Shown piece by piece: positions 9,961 through 19,382 of a stretch of 61,204 nt of DNA (its first letter is position 1; each line of letters starts with the position of its first letter). Under the pieces are notes generated by a model that worked only from the letters and a program-made list of their open reading frames with translations, made no database searches and was not told the origin of the DNA. The position numbers were made by a program, and so were the translations under genes. The stretch lies in NCBI RefSeq assembly GCF_001855555.1, contig NZ_MKCT01000023.1, forward strand, positions 1 to 61,204, written 5' to 3'. This stretch comes from Chromobacterium sphagni. GTDB taxonomy: Bacteria; Pseudomonadota; Gammaproteobacteria; Burkholderiales; Chromobacteriaceae.

Positions 9961-11496
9961 ATGAACCTGCTTAAGGCCCTGGCTGCAGTCAGCAGCATGA
10001 CCATGGTGTCCCGCGTTCTCGGCCTGGTCCGCGATACCCTGGTCGCACGGACTTTCGGCGCCGGCCTGTCCGCCGACGCTTTCAACGCCGCTTTCAAGAT
10101 TCCCAATATGCTGCGGCGGCTGTTCGCCGAGGGCGCCTTCTCGCAGGCTTTCGTGCCGATACTGGGCGAATACAAGCAAAACCGCACACACGAGGAAACC
10201 CGCCAATTCGTCGCCAAAGTCACCGGCGTGCTCGGCTCGGTGTTGTTGCTGGTCACCGCGCTGGGCATGCTGTTCGCGCCGCTGATCATGTGGATCTCCG
10301 CGCCAGGCTTCTACCGCGAGCCGGCCAAGGCCGCGCTGTTCGCCGACATCCTGCGGGTGTCCTTTCCTTATATCTTCTTCATCTCGCTGTCGTCGATGAC
10401 CGGCAGCATCCTGAACAGCTGGGGCAAATTCTCCATCCCAGCCTTCACTCCCACCTTTCTCAACCTCAGCTTCATCGTGTTCACGCTGTGGCTCACCCAT
10501 TACTTCCACCCGCCCATCATGGCCTTGGCCTGGGCGGTGTTCGTCGGCGGCCTGGTGCAGTTGGTATGGCAACTGCCCTTCCTGAAGCAGATAAGCATGC
10601 TGGCCCGGCCGGCGTTCGCCTTCCGCGACCCGGAGGTGTGGCGGGTAATCCGCCAGATGGGCCCGGCGATCTTCGGCGTGTCGGTGGCGCAGATTTCCCT
10701 GCTGATCAACTCCACCTTCGCCTCCTTCCTGCCCACCGGCAGCGTGTCGTGGATGTATTACGCCGACCGGCTGATGGAATTCCCCTCCGGCGTGCTGGGC
10801 GTGGCGCTCGGCACCATCCTGCTGCCATCCTTGTCCAAGCACGCCGCCAGCAAGTCCGACGCCGAATTCAGCGTGCTGCTGGACTGGGGCATCCGCCTGT
10901 CGCTGCTGCTGGCGGTGCCGGCGACCGTGGGCCTGGGCCTGCTGTCCGGTCCGCTGCTCTACACCATGTTCATGTACGGCAAGTTCACCCCGCACGACGC
11001 GCTGATGTCGCAGCAGGCGGTGATCGCCTATTCCTTCGGCCTGCTGGGCCTGATCCTGGTGAAGGTGCTGGCGCCCGGCTTCTACGCGCGCCAAGACATC
11101 AAGACCCCGGTGCGCATCGCCGTGATCACGCTGTGCGCCACCCAGGCGATGAACCTGGCTTTCGTGTTTCCGCTCAAGCACGCCGGCCTGGCGCTGTCGA
11201 TCGGCCTGGCTTCCTGCCTGAACGCCGGCCTGCTGCTGACCCGCCTGCGCCAGCGCGGCATCTACCGCCCCGGCGCCGGCTGGCAAAGCTTCCTCCTGCG
11301 GCTGGCGGCGGCCATCCTGGTGATGGCGGCGGTGCTGCTGGCCTGCCAGCACTACCTGCCGATAGACTGGCATGGCCGCGCCTGGCAGCGCGCGCTTTGG
11401 CTGAGCCTGCTGGTCGCCGCCGGCGCCGTCGCCTATTTCGCCTCGCTGTACGCGCTGGGCTTCCGCCCGCGCGAATTCATGCGCAAGGAACACTGA
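9961..11496 (+). CDS. murJ: Lipid II flippase MurJ (MviN)
   Basis: MurJ moves lipid II across the inner membrane during peptidoglycan synthesis. The 511-residue product is almost entirely hydrophobic, with the pattern of about 14 membrane helices typical of the MOP superfamily. It starts [20 protein letters not shown]. Conserved stretches include [19 protein letters not shown] near residue 17, [19 protein letters not shown] near residue 46 and [20 protein letters not shown] near residue 264. Length and start match the family. queF follows after 57 bases without a clear terminator, so the two may be partly co-transcribed. Confidence 0.96.
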   Translation: MNLLKALAAVSSMTMVSRVLGLVRDTLVARTFGAGLSADAFNAAFKIPNMLRRLFAEGAFSQAFVPILGEYKQNRTHEETRQFVAKVTGVLGSVLLLVTALGMLFAPLIMWISAPGFYREPAKAALFADILRVSFPYIFFISLSSMTGSILNSWGKFSIPAFTPTFLNLSFIVFTLWLTHYFHPPIMALAWAVFVGGLVQLVWQLPFLKQISMLARPAFAFRDPEVWRVIRQMGPAIFGVSVAQISLLINSTFASFLPTGSVSWMYYADRLMEFPSGVLGVALGTILLPSLSKHAASKSDAEFSVLLDWGIRLSLLLAVPATVGLGLLSGPLLYTMFMYGKFTPHDALMSQQAVIAYSFGLLGLILVKVLAPGFYARQDIKTPVRIAVITLCATQAMNLAFVFPLKHAGLALSIGLASCLNAGLLLTRLRQRGIYRPGAGWQSFLLRLAAAILVMAAVLLACQHYLPIDWHGRAWQRALWLSLLVAAGAVAYFASLYALGFRPREFMRKEH

Positions 11497-11553
11497 GGCG
11501 CCTGCCGTTATAAAACAGCCAGGCCAGGGTCTGGCAGTACAAGGAAACCGAAT

Positions 11554-12393
11554 ATGAACACTCACGCCGCCACCCCGGAACATTCGCCGCTGGGCAAAAC
11601 CGTCTGCTACCAGGACCATTACGACAAAAGCCTGCTTTTTCCCATCGCCCGCCAGACCAAGCGCGACGAGATAGGCGTGGAGGAAACGGCGCTGCCGTTT
11701 GCCGGCGTCGACATCTGGACCGGCTTCGAATTGTCCTGGCTCAACACCCGCGGCAAGCCGCAGGTGGCCATCGCCACCTTCCGCATCCCTGCCGACAGCC
11801 CCAGACTGATCGAATCCAAATCGTTCAAGCTGTATCTAAACAGCTACAACCAGACGCGGCTGGACAGCGTCGCCGCGCTGGCGGCGCAGTTGGCGGGCGA
11901 CCTGTCCGAAGCCGCCGGCGCGCAAGTGGAAGTGGGCATCACGCTGCCGCGCGACTTCGCCGCCGAACAGGTGCGAGAGCTGGCTGGGGAATACATCGAC
12001 GATCTGGATATCGCAGTGGACAGCTACGCGCCCTGCCCGCACATTCTCCAGGCCGACGCGGCCGACATCGTTAGCGAGACGCTGTGCAGCAATCTCTTGA
12101 AGTCCAACTGCCTGGTCACCGGCCAGCCGGACTGGGGCAGTGTGGCCATCCGCTACACCGGCCCGCGGATAGACCGCGAGGCGCTGCTGCGCTACCTGAT
12201 AGGCTTCCGCCAGCACAATGAATTCCACGAACAGTGCGTGGAGCGCATCTTCGTCGACGTGCTGCGCGCCTGCGCGCCGGAACAGCTCACCGTCTATGCC
12301 CGCTACACCCGCCGCGGCGGCCTGGACATCAACCCCTGGCGCAGCAATTTCGAATCCGCGCCGCAGGACAACGTCCGCGCCGCGCGCCAGTAA
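11554..12393 (+). CDS. queF: NADPH-dependent 7-cyano-7-deazaguanine reductase
   Basis: QueF reduces the nitrile preQ0 to the amine preQ1 in queuosine biosynthesis. The 279-residue protein is the long, two-domain (type II, E. coli-like) form. The substrate and NADPH signature ESKSFKLYLNSYNQTR lies near residue 89. The nucleophilic Cys is in LKSNCLVTGQPDWGS near residue 190. The catalytic-site region FHEQCVERIFVDV lies near residue 227. RRGGLDINPWRS near the C-terminus is also conserved. The end is followed by a strong terminator. No other queuosine gene lies nearby. Confidence 0.95.
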   Translation: MNTHAATPEHSPLGKTVCYQDHYDKSLLFPIARQTKRDEIGVEETALPFAGVDIWTGFELSWLNTRGKPQVAIATFRIPADSPRLIESKSFKLYLNSYNQTRLDSVAALAAQLAGDLSEAAGAQVEVGITLPRDFAAEQVRELAGEYIDDLDIAVDSYAPCPHILQADAADIVSETLCSNLLKSNCLVTGQPDWGSVAIRYTGPRIDREALLRYLIGFRQHNEFHEQCVERIFVDVLRACAPEQLTVYARYTRRGGLDINPWRSNFESAPQDNVRAARQ

Positions 12394-12411
12394 GGCGCCG
12401 GCGGCGGACAA

Positions 12412-12442
12412 AAAAAGGGATGCCTGAATGGCATCCCTTTTT
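12412..12442 (+). terminator. Terminator of queF
   Basis: The stem aaaaagggatgcc with ggcatcccttttt, followed by TTGTTTG, lies 20 bases after the queF stop. It can also serve the converging pseudouridine synthase gene. Confidence 0.85.
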
Positions 12443-12462
12443 GTTTGCAGTCCAGCACGGCG

Positions 12463-13140
12463 TCAGAACGGTGCCGGCGCCTCGAACTCCATCTCCTCGA
12501 ACGTCACCGGATGCCGCAACACCAGCCTTGATGCGTGCAGCAACAGGCGGTCGGCCTTGGCCAGCACCTCCGGCGGCGCGTAGATGTCGTCGCCCAGTAT
12601 CGGGTGCCCCATGTCCAGATGCAGCATGTGCATGCGCAGCTGGTGGGCGCGGCCGGTTTGCGGGTCCAGCTCCACCCGGGTGAGGTCGCGGCCGGTGTCG
12701 CGCGAGATCACCCGGTAATGGGTGATGGCTTGCTTGCCACACTCCAGATCCACCTTCTGCCGCGGCCGGTTCGGCCAGTCTATGCTCAGCGGCAGGTCTA
12801 TCACGCCGCTATTGGTCTCGACAATGCCGTCCACCACCGCGATGTAGCGCTTCTTCACCTTGCGCTCCATGAAGGCGATCGACAGCGCGCGCTGCATTGC
12901 CGGACCGCGTCCCATCACCACCAGGCCGGAAGTGGCCATGTCCAGCCGGTGCACGGTCAAGGCGTCCGGGTATTCCTTCTGCGCGCGGCTGATCAGGCAG
13001 TCGGCCTTGTCCTCGCCGCGTCCCGGTACCGACAGCAGGCCGGAGGGCTTGTCCAGCACCAGCAGGCAGCTGTCGGCGTAGATCACGGAAAGGCCGGTGT
13101 CCGGCGGTGGATTGTAGTGTTCCAGATTATGTTCTTGCAT
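12463..13140 (-). CDS. rluA: RluA-family RNA pseudouridine synthase
   Basis: The 225-residue protein converts uridine to pseudouridine in RNA. The catalytic motif HRLDMATSGLVVMG, with its Asp, lies near residue 64. TGRAHQLRMHMLHLDMGHPILGD follows near residues 168-190 and is typical of RluA and TruC relatives. There is no S4 domain, as in E. coli RluA, which modifies 23S rRNA U746 and tRNA U32. The start MQEHNLEHYNPP is chosen because similarity to RluA begins there; the open frame reaches 13233, but the extra part looks non-coding. The exact RNA target is inferred. Confidence 0.85.
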   Translation of the reverse strand: MQEHNLEHYNPPPDTGLSVIYADSCLLVLDKPSGLLSVPGRGEDKADCLISRAQKEYPDALTVHRLDMATSGLVVMGRGPAMQRALSIAFMERKVKKRYIAVVDGIVETNSGVIDLPLSIDWPNRPRQKVDLECGKQAITHYRVISRDTGRDLTRVELDPQTGRAHQLRMHMLHLDMGHPILGDDIYAPPEVLAKADRLLLHASRLVLRHPVTFEEMEFEAPAPF

Positions 13141-13290
13141 CGACTGCGGTCCAAAAAAACGATTGGCGGCGATTATCGGCGCTAAAGCCTTGCGCGACAA
13201 GCTGTTACCACCTTTTGTTCGCGGCGCTGTCACTTGAAATCCGCCGGCGCAGCCATCACCCTACCCTGACAAGACGACAAAGGAAGCACC

Positions 13291-13998
13291 ATGGCAGAAC
13301 AATTCTATCAAGATCCTTATCAAACCCGCCTCGCCACCCGCGTGCTCAACCACGGCGATGCCGGCCTGGTCCTGGAAGACACGCTGTGCTATCCGCTGGG
13401 CGGCGGCCAGCCCGGCGACAGCGCCACGCTGAGGCTGGAGGACGGCGGCGCGCTGCGCATCGTCGACACCCGCCGCGACCGCGAAAGCCGCGCCATCCTG
13501 CACCAGACCGAGGGCGACGTCCTCCTCGCGCCCGGCACCGCGGTGACGCTGGAGCTGGACTGGGAACGCCGCCACCGCCACATGCGGATACACACCTGTC
13601 TGCATTTGCTGTCGGTGGTGATCCCGCTGGGCGTCACCGGCGGCAACCTCACCGCAGAATCCGGCCGGCTGGACTTCGACCTGCCCGAAGGCATGGAGCT
13701 GGACAAGGACGATATCGAGACCCGCCTCAACCAGCTGATCGCGCAGGATCTGGCGGTGGGAATACGCATGACCAGCGGCGAGGCGCTGAAGGCGCAGCCG
13801 GAGTTGATCAAGACCATGTCGGTGACGCCGCCGCTGCATTTGCCAGAGATCCGTCTGGTGGAAGTGGCCGGCGTCGACCTGCAGCCCTGCGGCGGCACCC
13901 ATGTGGCGCGCACCGGCGAAATCGGCCGGGTGCGGGTGAAGAAGATGGAAAACAAGGGCGCGCGCAACAAGCGGGTGGTGATCGAACTGGCCGATTAA
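13291..13998 (+). CDS. AlaX-type alanyl-tRNA editing protein
   Basis: This is a free-standing editing domain that hydrolyses mischarged tRNA, usually Ser-tRNA-Ala. The 235-residue length fits AlaX-II. Zinc ligands are visible as HTCLH near residue 100 and CGGTHV near residue 200, the same pattern as the AlaRS editing domain. The N-terminus has LCYPLGGGQPGD, the conserved glycine-rich loop. The start at 13291 has AAAGGAAGC seven bases upstream. A strong terminator follows the gene. It stands alone, so editing partners are encoded elsewhere. Confidence 0.9.
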   Translation: MAEQFYQDPYQTRLATRVLNHGDAGLVLEDTLCYPLGGGQPGDSATLRLEDGGALRIVDTRRDRESRAILHQTEGDVLLAPGTAVTLELDWERRHRHMRIHTCLHLLSVVIPLGVTGGNLTAESGRLDFDLPEGMELDKDDIETRLNQLIAQDLAVGIRMTSGEALKAQPELIKTMSVTPPLHLPEIRLVEVAGVDLQPCGGTHVARTGEIGRVRVKKMENKGARNKRVVIELAD

Positions 13999-14002
13999 AG
14001 CA

Positions 14003-14024
14003 AACGGGGGCCTAAGCCCCCGTT
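14003..14024 (+). terminator. Terminator after the AlaX-type gene
   Basis: A perfect 9 bp stem, aacgggggc with gcccccgtt, has a 4-base loop and begins 5 bases after the stop. It is shared with the converging peptide transporter gene. Confidence 0.7.
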
Positions 14025-14046
14025 ACTGTCCGGATGGGCGTCAGGC

Positions 14047-15534
14047 TCAGCGCGCGTCCAGCGCCAGCTCGTGCTCCGGTTTCTCCGCTTTCTCGTCCAG
14101 CGTCATCCGGTGCAGCCACGGCGCGATGACGATGGTGACCAGGGCGATGCCGCCGGTCACCACCCCGATCTGGGTGAACACGCGGCTGTAAATCTCCAGC
14201 GTCGCCAGCGGATCGGTCACATTGTCCGGCGCTGCGGTCAGGCCCGCCACCCAGCCGGCTATCACAGACGACGCCGCCGAGGTGAGGAACCAGGCGCCCA
14301 TGATGAAGCCCATCAGCCGCTGCGGCACCAACTGCGCCACCATCGCCAAGCCCAGGCCGGAAATCAGCAACTCGCCTATGCTTTGCAGCAGGTAGCTGAG
14401 CACCATCCAGTTGGACGACACCAGGCCCTGGGCGTTGGCGTACTTGGCGCCCAGCGGCAGCACCAGGAAGGCGCCGGCGCACAGCACCATGCCGATGGCG
14501 AACTTGTGCGGCATCGGCAGGCGGTTGCCCAGCTTGTTGTAGCACAGCGCCAGCAGCGGGCTGGCCAGCATGATCCAGAACGGGTTCAGCGACTGGAACT
14601 GCTCCGGCTGCACCGCGATGCCGAACAGTTCGTGCACGGTGTTGTGGATGGCGAAGAAGTTCAGCGACAGCGGCATCTGGTTGTACAGCACGAAGAACAC
14701 CGTGGCCTGCAGCATCAGGATGGCGGCGACGATCATCTTTTTGCGCTCGGTGCCCTGCAGCGCCAGCGTTTCCTTGGCGAACACGCCGATCACACCGATG
14801 GACAGCACCGCCAGCACGATGTTGGCGATCAGCGAATGCTTGAGCAGCAGCGCGGCGATCAGACAGAACGCTACCACGCCCGCCAATACCGCCAGCCAGG
14901 TGGACAGCTTGGGCGTCTTGAAGTCGGCGGCGGAACCGTAGTCCTTCACCCAGCTCTGCATCAGCAGGAAATTGGCGACTGTGATCAGCATGCCGGCCAC
15001 CGACAGCGCGAAGGCGTGGGCATAGCCGAACTGGTCGGCCAACCACGGCGTGGCCAGCATCGACAGCAGCGAACCGACGTTGATCGCCATGTAGTACATG
15101 GTGAAGGCGCCATCCAGGCGAGGATCGTTCTCCTCGTAGCACTTGGACAGCAGCGACGAAGGATTGGCCTTGAACAAACCGTTGCCCACCGCGATGGTGC
15201 CCATACCCAGGTAAAGCAGGCTGATGTGGTCGGCGGAAGCCGTCACCATCGCGTAGCCGGCGGTCAGAACCAGCGCGCCCAGCAGAATGGTGCGCTTGGT
15301 GCCCAGTACCTTATCGCCCAGCCAGCCGCCCACCGCCACCAGACCGTAGACCAGCGCGATGAAGGACGAGAACAGCGTGAAGGAATCGGCCTCGCGCAGG
15401 CCCAGCGCCTTCACCAGATAGACGGCCAGAATGCCCTGCAAGCCGTAAAAGCCGAAACGTTCCCAGAATTCGATCGAGAAGATCAGATAAAACGGCTTGG
15501 GTTGCCGCAAGGGATTGAGCGCGGTCGACGTCAT
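14047..15534 (-). CDS. POT/PTR2 family proton-dependent oligopeptide transporter
   Basis: The 495-residue protein is a proton-coupled di- or tripeptide importer of the inner membrane with 12-14 predicted helices. The family signature [14 protein letters not shown] lies near residue 19; its ExxER-type motif is needed for proton coupling. [15 protein letters not shown] near residue 73 and [14 protein letters not shown] near residue 143 are further POT signatures. The start [13 protein letters not shown] at 15534 follows GAGGAACCC; the open frame goes further upstream without family similarity. E. coli DtpA/DtpB are the closest known relatives by motif. It stands alone, and a 540-base region separates it from the next gene. 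Confidence 0.92.
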   Translation of the reverse strand: MTSTALNPLRQPKPFYLIFSIEFWERFGFYGLQGILAVYLVKALGLREADSFTLFSSFIALVYGLVAVGGWLGDKVLGTKRTILLGALVLTAGYAMVTASADHISLLYLGMGTIAVGNGLFKANPSSLLSKCYEENDPRLDGAFTMYYMAINVGSLLSMLATPWLADQFGYAHAFALSVAGMLITVANFLLMQSWVKDYGSAADFKTPKLSTWLAVLAGVVAFCLIAALLLKHSLIANIVLAVLSIGVIGVFAKETLALQGTERKKMIVAAILMLQATVFFVLYNQMPLSLNFFAIHNTVHELFGIAVQPEQFQSLNPFWIMLASPLLALCYNKLGNRLPMPHKFAIGMVLCAGAFLVLPLGAKYANAQGLVSSNWMVLSYLLQSIGELLISGLGLAMVAQLVPQRLMGFIMGAWFLTSAASSVIAGWVAGLTAAPDNVTDPLATLEIYSRVFTQIGVVTGGIALVTIVIAPWLHRMTLDEKAEKPEHELALDAR

Positions 15535-16074
15535 ATTGGGTTCCTCGTGATGCCACAGCTGCTGCGAACCCAGGTCAAGACTTCTGCAGGCCGGATCGGT
15601 GACGACGACAAGACGCGCAGCGCGCCGGCCGTTGCCGGTCACGCCAGGGTGGGACAGACAGTGGTCACTACTGAAAAGTTAAGCAAACTTCCGCCATCGA
15701 TCAGAGAAACACCGAAATTATCGGCTTGGATTGATGAAAGATAGCGTTCAGGAACTATTGATGAAGCATACGGTCGCAGCTGTCAACGCAGGCGGCCGGA
15801 ATCCGGCCCAGATATCCCAATGGCACCAACACGATCTGATTAAGCATTGGTTAATTTTACGTGAAGGTTTTTAAAAAACATTTCCAAATGAATTTAAATT
15901 CCAAAAAATGTTTATTTTTAGAATTTAATTGCAAACAAGACCCGCAGGCTTGAAACCCCATTTCGATGGCCACTGACAAGAACGCCACGGAATAAACTGA
16001 TCGAAAGAACAGCACGGCTGGCATCCACGCGGACTATTCCTCCAAGTAAGCCCATAGAGAAGAGGAAGCCCGCC
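15535..16074. other. Long intergenic region with an AT-rich block
   Basis: These 540 bases separate the divergent peptide transporter and the cysteine-rich secreted protein. The half nearest the transporter has ordinary composition and no recognisable gene. From about 15838 to 15935 the sequence is very AT-rich with many A and T runs, unlike the rest of the window. It probably holds the promoters of one or both genes. No specific operator is identifiable. The plus-strand gene has GAGGAAG nine bases before its ATG. Confidence 0.5.
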
Positions 16075-17049
16075 ATGCCGTTGCCCCGCCTAAGCCTTCC
16101 ACTATTGTGTCTGCTGGCCCTTGGGGCCCAAGCCGCGCCCAACCCGCCTTTCGACCCCACCCCGCTGCCCTGGCAGGAACTGGCCGCCCGCCTGCGCCAC
16201 ACCTACTACACCGGCGGCGTGCACAATGAAAAGTGGTGCCTGCCGCCCTTCAACTGCACTTATCCGCGCCAGCCCGGCCAGCCCAGCAACCCGCTGTTTC
16301 CCAAGTGGTGGGTCAGCGAATGGACCATGTACCGGGTGTTCAAAAACTACGAACAATATCCGCCGCCCTACGCTTCGCCGCCGGCCGGCCTGAGCCCGGA
16401 CGACTACGAAGTGTCCTACGGCGCCAGCTACTACGACGCCAGTTACGTGCCTGCCGACGGCGATGGCGCAGGCGCGATGATGGAACACTACGACAAGCGC
16501 TGCCTGCCAATCTTCCCCGGCAGCAACCACTACAGCTGCAGCTTCGTCTCGCTCGGCAACAAGGCCTATTTCCTGCGCTACGCCGATAGACCGCCCGGCA
16601 CGCCGCAATGCTGCCAGTTTTCGCTGAACAACCACCCGCCGCGGCAGGACTTCATCCGCCACCTGCCCTACAACCAAGCGGAAAGCAGCCATCTGGACAA
16701 CAGCCTGCAAGCCTACTCACGGCTGGTGGGACCGCAGAAAATCCTGTTCGGCTACGCCTTCAACAAAAAAGCGGCGCGCGACTCCGGCGCGCCCGCCGGC
16801 AAGCCCTACCGCCATCCGCAATCGTTCTACTTCTCCGGCGACCCCAGCCCGGAACCGGACGCCCCGATCGTCAGCCAGAACTACGACAATTTCCGCGCGG
16901 AGAAACCCGACCCGGCCAAGACCTGGAACCAAGTGGCGCAGATGTGCCCGGCCAAGCCGGAATGGTGCTGTCTGTTCGCCAGCGACTGTCCGGACAAGCC
17001 CAAGTCCGAGGAGGCCAATCCCAAGTCCTGGGCCACCGCCAAGCCCTAA
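16075..17049 (+). CDS. Secreted cysteine-rich protein of unknown function
   Basis: I do not recognise this 324-residue protein. It has a clear signal peptide: basic start MPLPR, a hydrophobic core LSLPLLCLLALG, and a probable cut after AQAA near residue 22. The mature part has 10 cysteines, including two CC pairs (QCCQF, EWCCLF). It is rich in Pro, Tyr and Asn, so a disulfide-stabilised periplasmic or extracellular protein is likely. The start is supported by GAGGAAG upstream. Its last codons overlap the end of the converging lysR gene by about four bases. Upstream lies an AT-rich control region. No catalytic motif is evident. Confidence 0.75.
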   Translation: MPLPRLSLPLLCLLALGAQAAPNPPFDPTPLPWQELAARLRHTYYTGGVHNEKWCLPPFNCTYPRQPGQPSNPLFPKWWVSEWTMYRVFKNYEQYPPPYASPPAGLSPDDYEVSYGASYYDASYVPADGDGAGAMMEHYDKRCLPIFPGSNHYSCSFVSLGNKAYFLRYADRPPGTPQCCQFSLNNHPPRQDFIRHLPYNQAESSHLDNSLQAYSRLVGPQKILFGYAFNKKAARDSGAPAGKPYRHPQSFYFSGDPSPEPDAPIVSQNYDNFRAEKPDPAKTWNQVAQMCPAKPEWCCLFASDCPDKPKSEEANPKSWATAKP

Positions 17050-17963
17050 GCCACCAGAGCGGCCAGTTGCCGGTCAAGCACCGCCGCCTGCCGCCGCAGC
17101 AAATCGGCAAACTGCTGCGGCAGCGGCGAGGCCGGGCGGAACTGCGGCAGCGCCAGCTGCACGCAGAAGGGAATCGACGCCGCCAGCGGCCGCACCGCCA
17201 GGCCATTGCCGGCCTCCGCCAGCGCGGTTAGCGGATTGACGATGGCCAGGCCCAGTCCCAGCCGCACCATCGCGCACACCGAAGCGGCGCTGTGGCTGGA
17301 CAGCTGCAGCCGCCGTTCTACCCCCTCGCGGGCGAACCAGGCATCCACCTGCTGGCGGTAACTGTCGCTGGCGGCCAGGCTGATGAAGGACTGCCCGGCG
17401 AAGTCCGCCGCCCGCAGCCGGTTTTTCGCCGCCAGCGGATGCCCCTCCGGCAGCACGCACAATTCATCGCCCTGCCACAAGGGCTGCAGCTGGCAGCCGG
17501 CCGGCGCCTGCTGCTGTTCGGTCAGCCCCAGGTCGAAGCGTTGCGCCGACAGCCACTCCTCCAGCCACGGCGACTCTTGCGGGCTGATGTCGATGCCGAC
17601 ATCGGGAAAACGCTCGACGAACTCCGCGCATACCGCCGGCAACAGCGCCTGGGCGAACACCGGCAGGCAGGCGATGGCCAGTTGGCCGCCGGCGAACTGG
17701 CGGATGGCGGCCGCGCTGCCGACGATGCGCTCCAGGCCGACAAAGCTGCGCTCCACCTCGGCAAACAGCTGCAGCGCCTGCTGGGTGGGCCGCAACCTCC
17801 CCCGGCTACGCTCGAACAGCACCAGCCCCAACAGCTGTTCGCAACGCGCCAGCTCACGGCTGACAGTGGGCTGAGAGGTATGCAGCAGGCGCGCGGCGCC
17901 GCTGACGCTGCCGCTGGTCATCACTGCGCGGAACACTTCGATATGACGCAGATTAATGGACAT
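17046..17963 (-). CDS. lysR: LysR-type regulator of lysA
   Basis: The 305-residue protein is a LysR-family activator. The N-terminal winged HTH runs through residues 3-60 (NLRHIEVFRAVMTSGSVSGA, then TSQPTVSRELARCE), followed by a LysR substrate-binding domain. It is divergent from lysA with 117 bases between, exactly as E. coli lysR and lysA are arranged. E. coli LysR activates lysA and is inhibited by lysine. The identification therefore rests on both family and position. The start MSINLRHIE is the usual one. The stop overlaps that of the converging secreted-protein gene. Confidence 0.88.
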   Translation of the reverse strand: MSINLRHIEVFRAVMTSGSVSGAARLLHTSQPTVSRELARCEQLLGLVLFERSRGRLRPTQQALQLFAEVERSFVGLERIVGSAAAIRQFAGGQLAIACLPVFAQALLPAVCAEFVERFPDVGIDISPQESPWLEEWLSAQRFDLGLTEQQQAPAGCQLQPLWQGDELCVLPEGHPLAAKNRLRAADFAGQSFISLAASDSYRQQVDAWFAREGVERRLQLSSHSAASVCAMVRLGLGLAIVNPLTALAEAGNGLAVRPLAASIPFCVQLALPQFRPASPLPQQFADLLRRQAAVLDRQLAALVA

Positions 17964-18080
17964 GGCCAGCCCCGATAAAAATCAATCCATATCATAAATG
18001 AAAGACATAGCCACAAATTGCTATTTTATTTTTGCTAAAAAGCGGCTGATGATGGGACAAACCTATCCGGAACCATCAGC
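17964..18080. promoter_or_regulatory. Divergent lysR-lysA control region
   Basis: These 117 bases lie between divergent lysR and lysA and are AT-rich around 17975-18040. They should carry both promoters and a LysR binding site. Imperfect T-N11-A type half sites are present (around ATCAATCCATATCATAAATG), but I cannot fix the operator from sequence alone. Confidence 0.45.
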
Positions 18081-19310
18081 ATGCACGCATTCGACACCCG
18101 CCAGCTCGCCGACATCGCCCGCCAGCACAACGCTCCCTTGTGGGTCTACCACGCCGGCACCATCCGCCAGCGCATCGCCGAACTGCGGTCGTTCGACGTG
18201 ATCCGCTACGCGCAGAAGGCCAACTCCAACATCCACATCCTGCGGCTGATGCGCGAACAGGGCGTGAAAGTGGACGCGGTGTCGCTGGGCGAGATAGAGC
18301 GCGCGCTGGCCGCCGGCTACCAGAGCGGCGGCGAAGAGGCCGACATCGTGTTCACCGCCGACGTGCTGGACCACGCCACGCTGGCCAAGGTGGTGGAGCG
18401 CGGCATCCCGGTCAACGCCGGCTCGATAGACATGCTGAGGCAACTGGGCGCAGTCTCCCCGGGCCATCCGGTGTGGCTGCGCATCAACCCCGGCTTCGGC
18501 CATGGCCACAGCCAGAAAACCAATACCGGCGGCGAAAACAGCAAACACGGCATCTGGCACGCCGAGCTGGAGCAGGCGCTGGCGGCGGTCCGCCAATACA
18601 AGCTGAAACTGGTGGGCGTGCACATGCACATCGGCTCCGGCGTCGACTACGGCCACCTGCGGCAGGTATGCGGCGCGATGGTGGAACTGGTTGAGCGACT
18701 GGGCTGCGACATCGAGGCCATTTCGGCTGGCGGCGGCCTGTCCATCCCCTACCGCGACGGCGAAGTCCGCATCGATCCCCAGCACTATTTCCAGCTGTGG
18801 GACGAGGCGCGGCGGCGGATAGCGGCCCGGCTGGGCCACCCGTTGCGGCTGGAAATCGAACCCGGCCGCTTCCTGGTCGCCGAGTCCGGCGTGCTGCTGT
18901 CCGAAGTGCGGGCGGTGAAAAACATGGGCAGCCGCCATTTCGTGCTGGTGGACGCCGGCTTCAACGACCTGATGCGGCCATCGCTGTATGGCAGCTACCA
19001 CCACATCTCGATTCTGGACCGCCAAGGCGCGCCTAAATCCGGCAGCATCGACACCGTCGTCGCCGGCCCCTTGTGCGAATCCGGCGACGTGTTCACCCAA
19101 CAGGAAGGCGGCACGGTGGAAATCCGGCCGTTGCCGCCGGCCGAGATCGGCGACTGGCTGGTCTTCCACGACGCAGGCGCTTACGGCGCCAGCATGTCCT
19201 CCAACTACAACAGCCGGCCGCTGCTGGCCGAGGTTCTGGTCGACGGCGACCAGGTCCGCCAGATCCGCCGCCGCCAGACCATGGCCGAGTTGCTGGCGCT
19301 GGAAGCCTGA
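18081..19310 (+). CDS. lysA: Diaminopimelate decarboxylase
   Basis: LysA is a PLP enzyme that decarboxylates meso-diaminopimelate to lysine, the last step of lysine synthesis. The 409-residue protein closely follows E. coli LysA over its length, including RYAQKANSNIHILRLMREQG with the PLP lysine at about residue 46, GFGHGHSQKTNTGGENSKHG near residue 145, HMHIGSGVDY near residue 182 and GPLCESGDVFTQQEGG near residue 330. It is of the E. coli type and not the longer LysA type of many betaproteobacteria. The divergent LysR gene supports lysine-responsive control. A bidirectional terminator follows. Confidence 0.95.
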   Translation: MHAFDTRQLADIARQHNAPLWVYHAGTIRQRIAELRSFDVIRYAQKANSNIHILRLMREQGVKVDAVSLGEIERALAAGYQSGGEEADIVFTADVLDHATLAKVVERGIPVNAGSIDMLRQLGAVSPGHPVWLRINPGFGHGHSQKTNTGGENSKHGIWHAELEQALAAVRQYKLKLVGVHMHIGSGVDYGHLRQVCGAMVELVERLGCDIEAISAGGGLSIPYRDGEVRIDPQHYFQLWDEARRRIAARLGHPLRLEIEPGRFLVAESGVLLSEVRAVKNMGSRHFVLVDAGFNDLMRPSLYGSYHHISILDRQGAPKSGSIDTVVAGPLCESGDVFTQQEGGTVEIRPLPPAEIGDWLVFHDAGAYGASMSSNYNSRPLLAEVLVDGDQVRQIRRRQTMAELLALEA

Positions 19311-19325
19311 CCCTGGGCAACACAT

Positions 19326-19358
19326 GCGAAAAAGCCGGGCGACGCCCGGCCTTTTCGC
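19326..19358. terminator. Bidirectional terminator between lysA and the BON-domain gene
   Basis: A 15 bp near-perfect stem (gcgaaaaagccgggc with gcccggccttttcgc) and a 3-base loop lie between converging genes, with A and T runs on both sides. Confidence 0.8.
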
Positions 19359-19382
19359 ACATTCCTTCATCCTTGGGGATGA

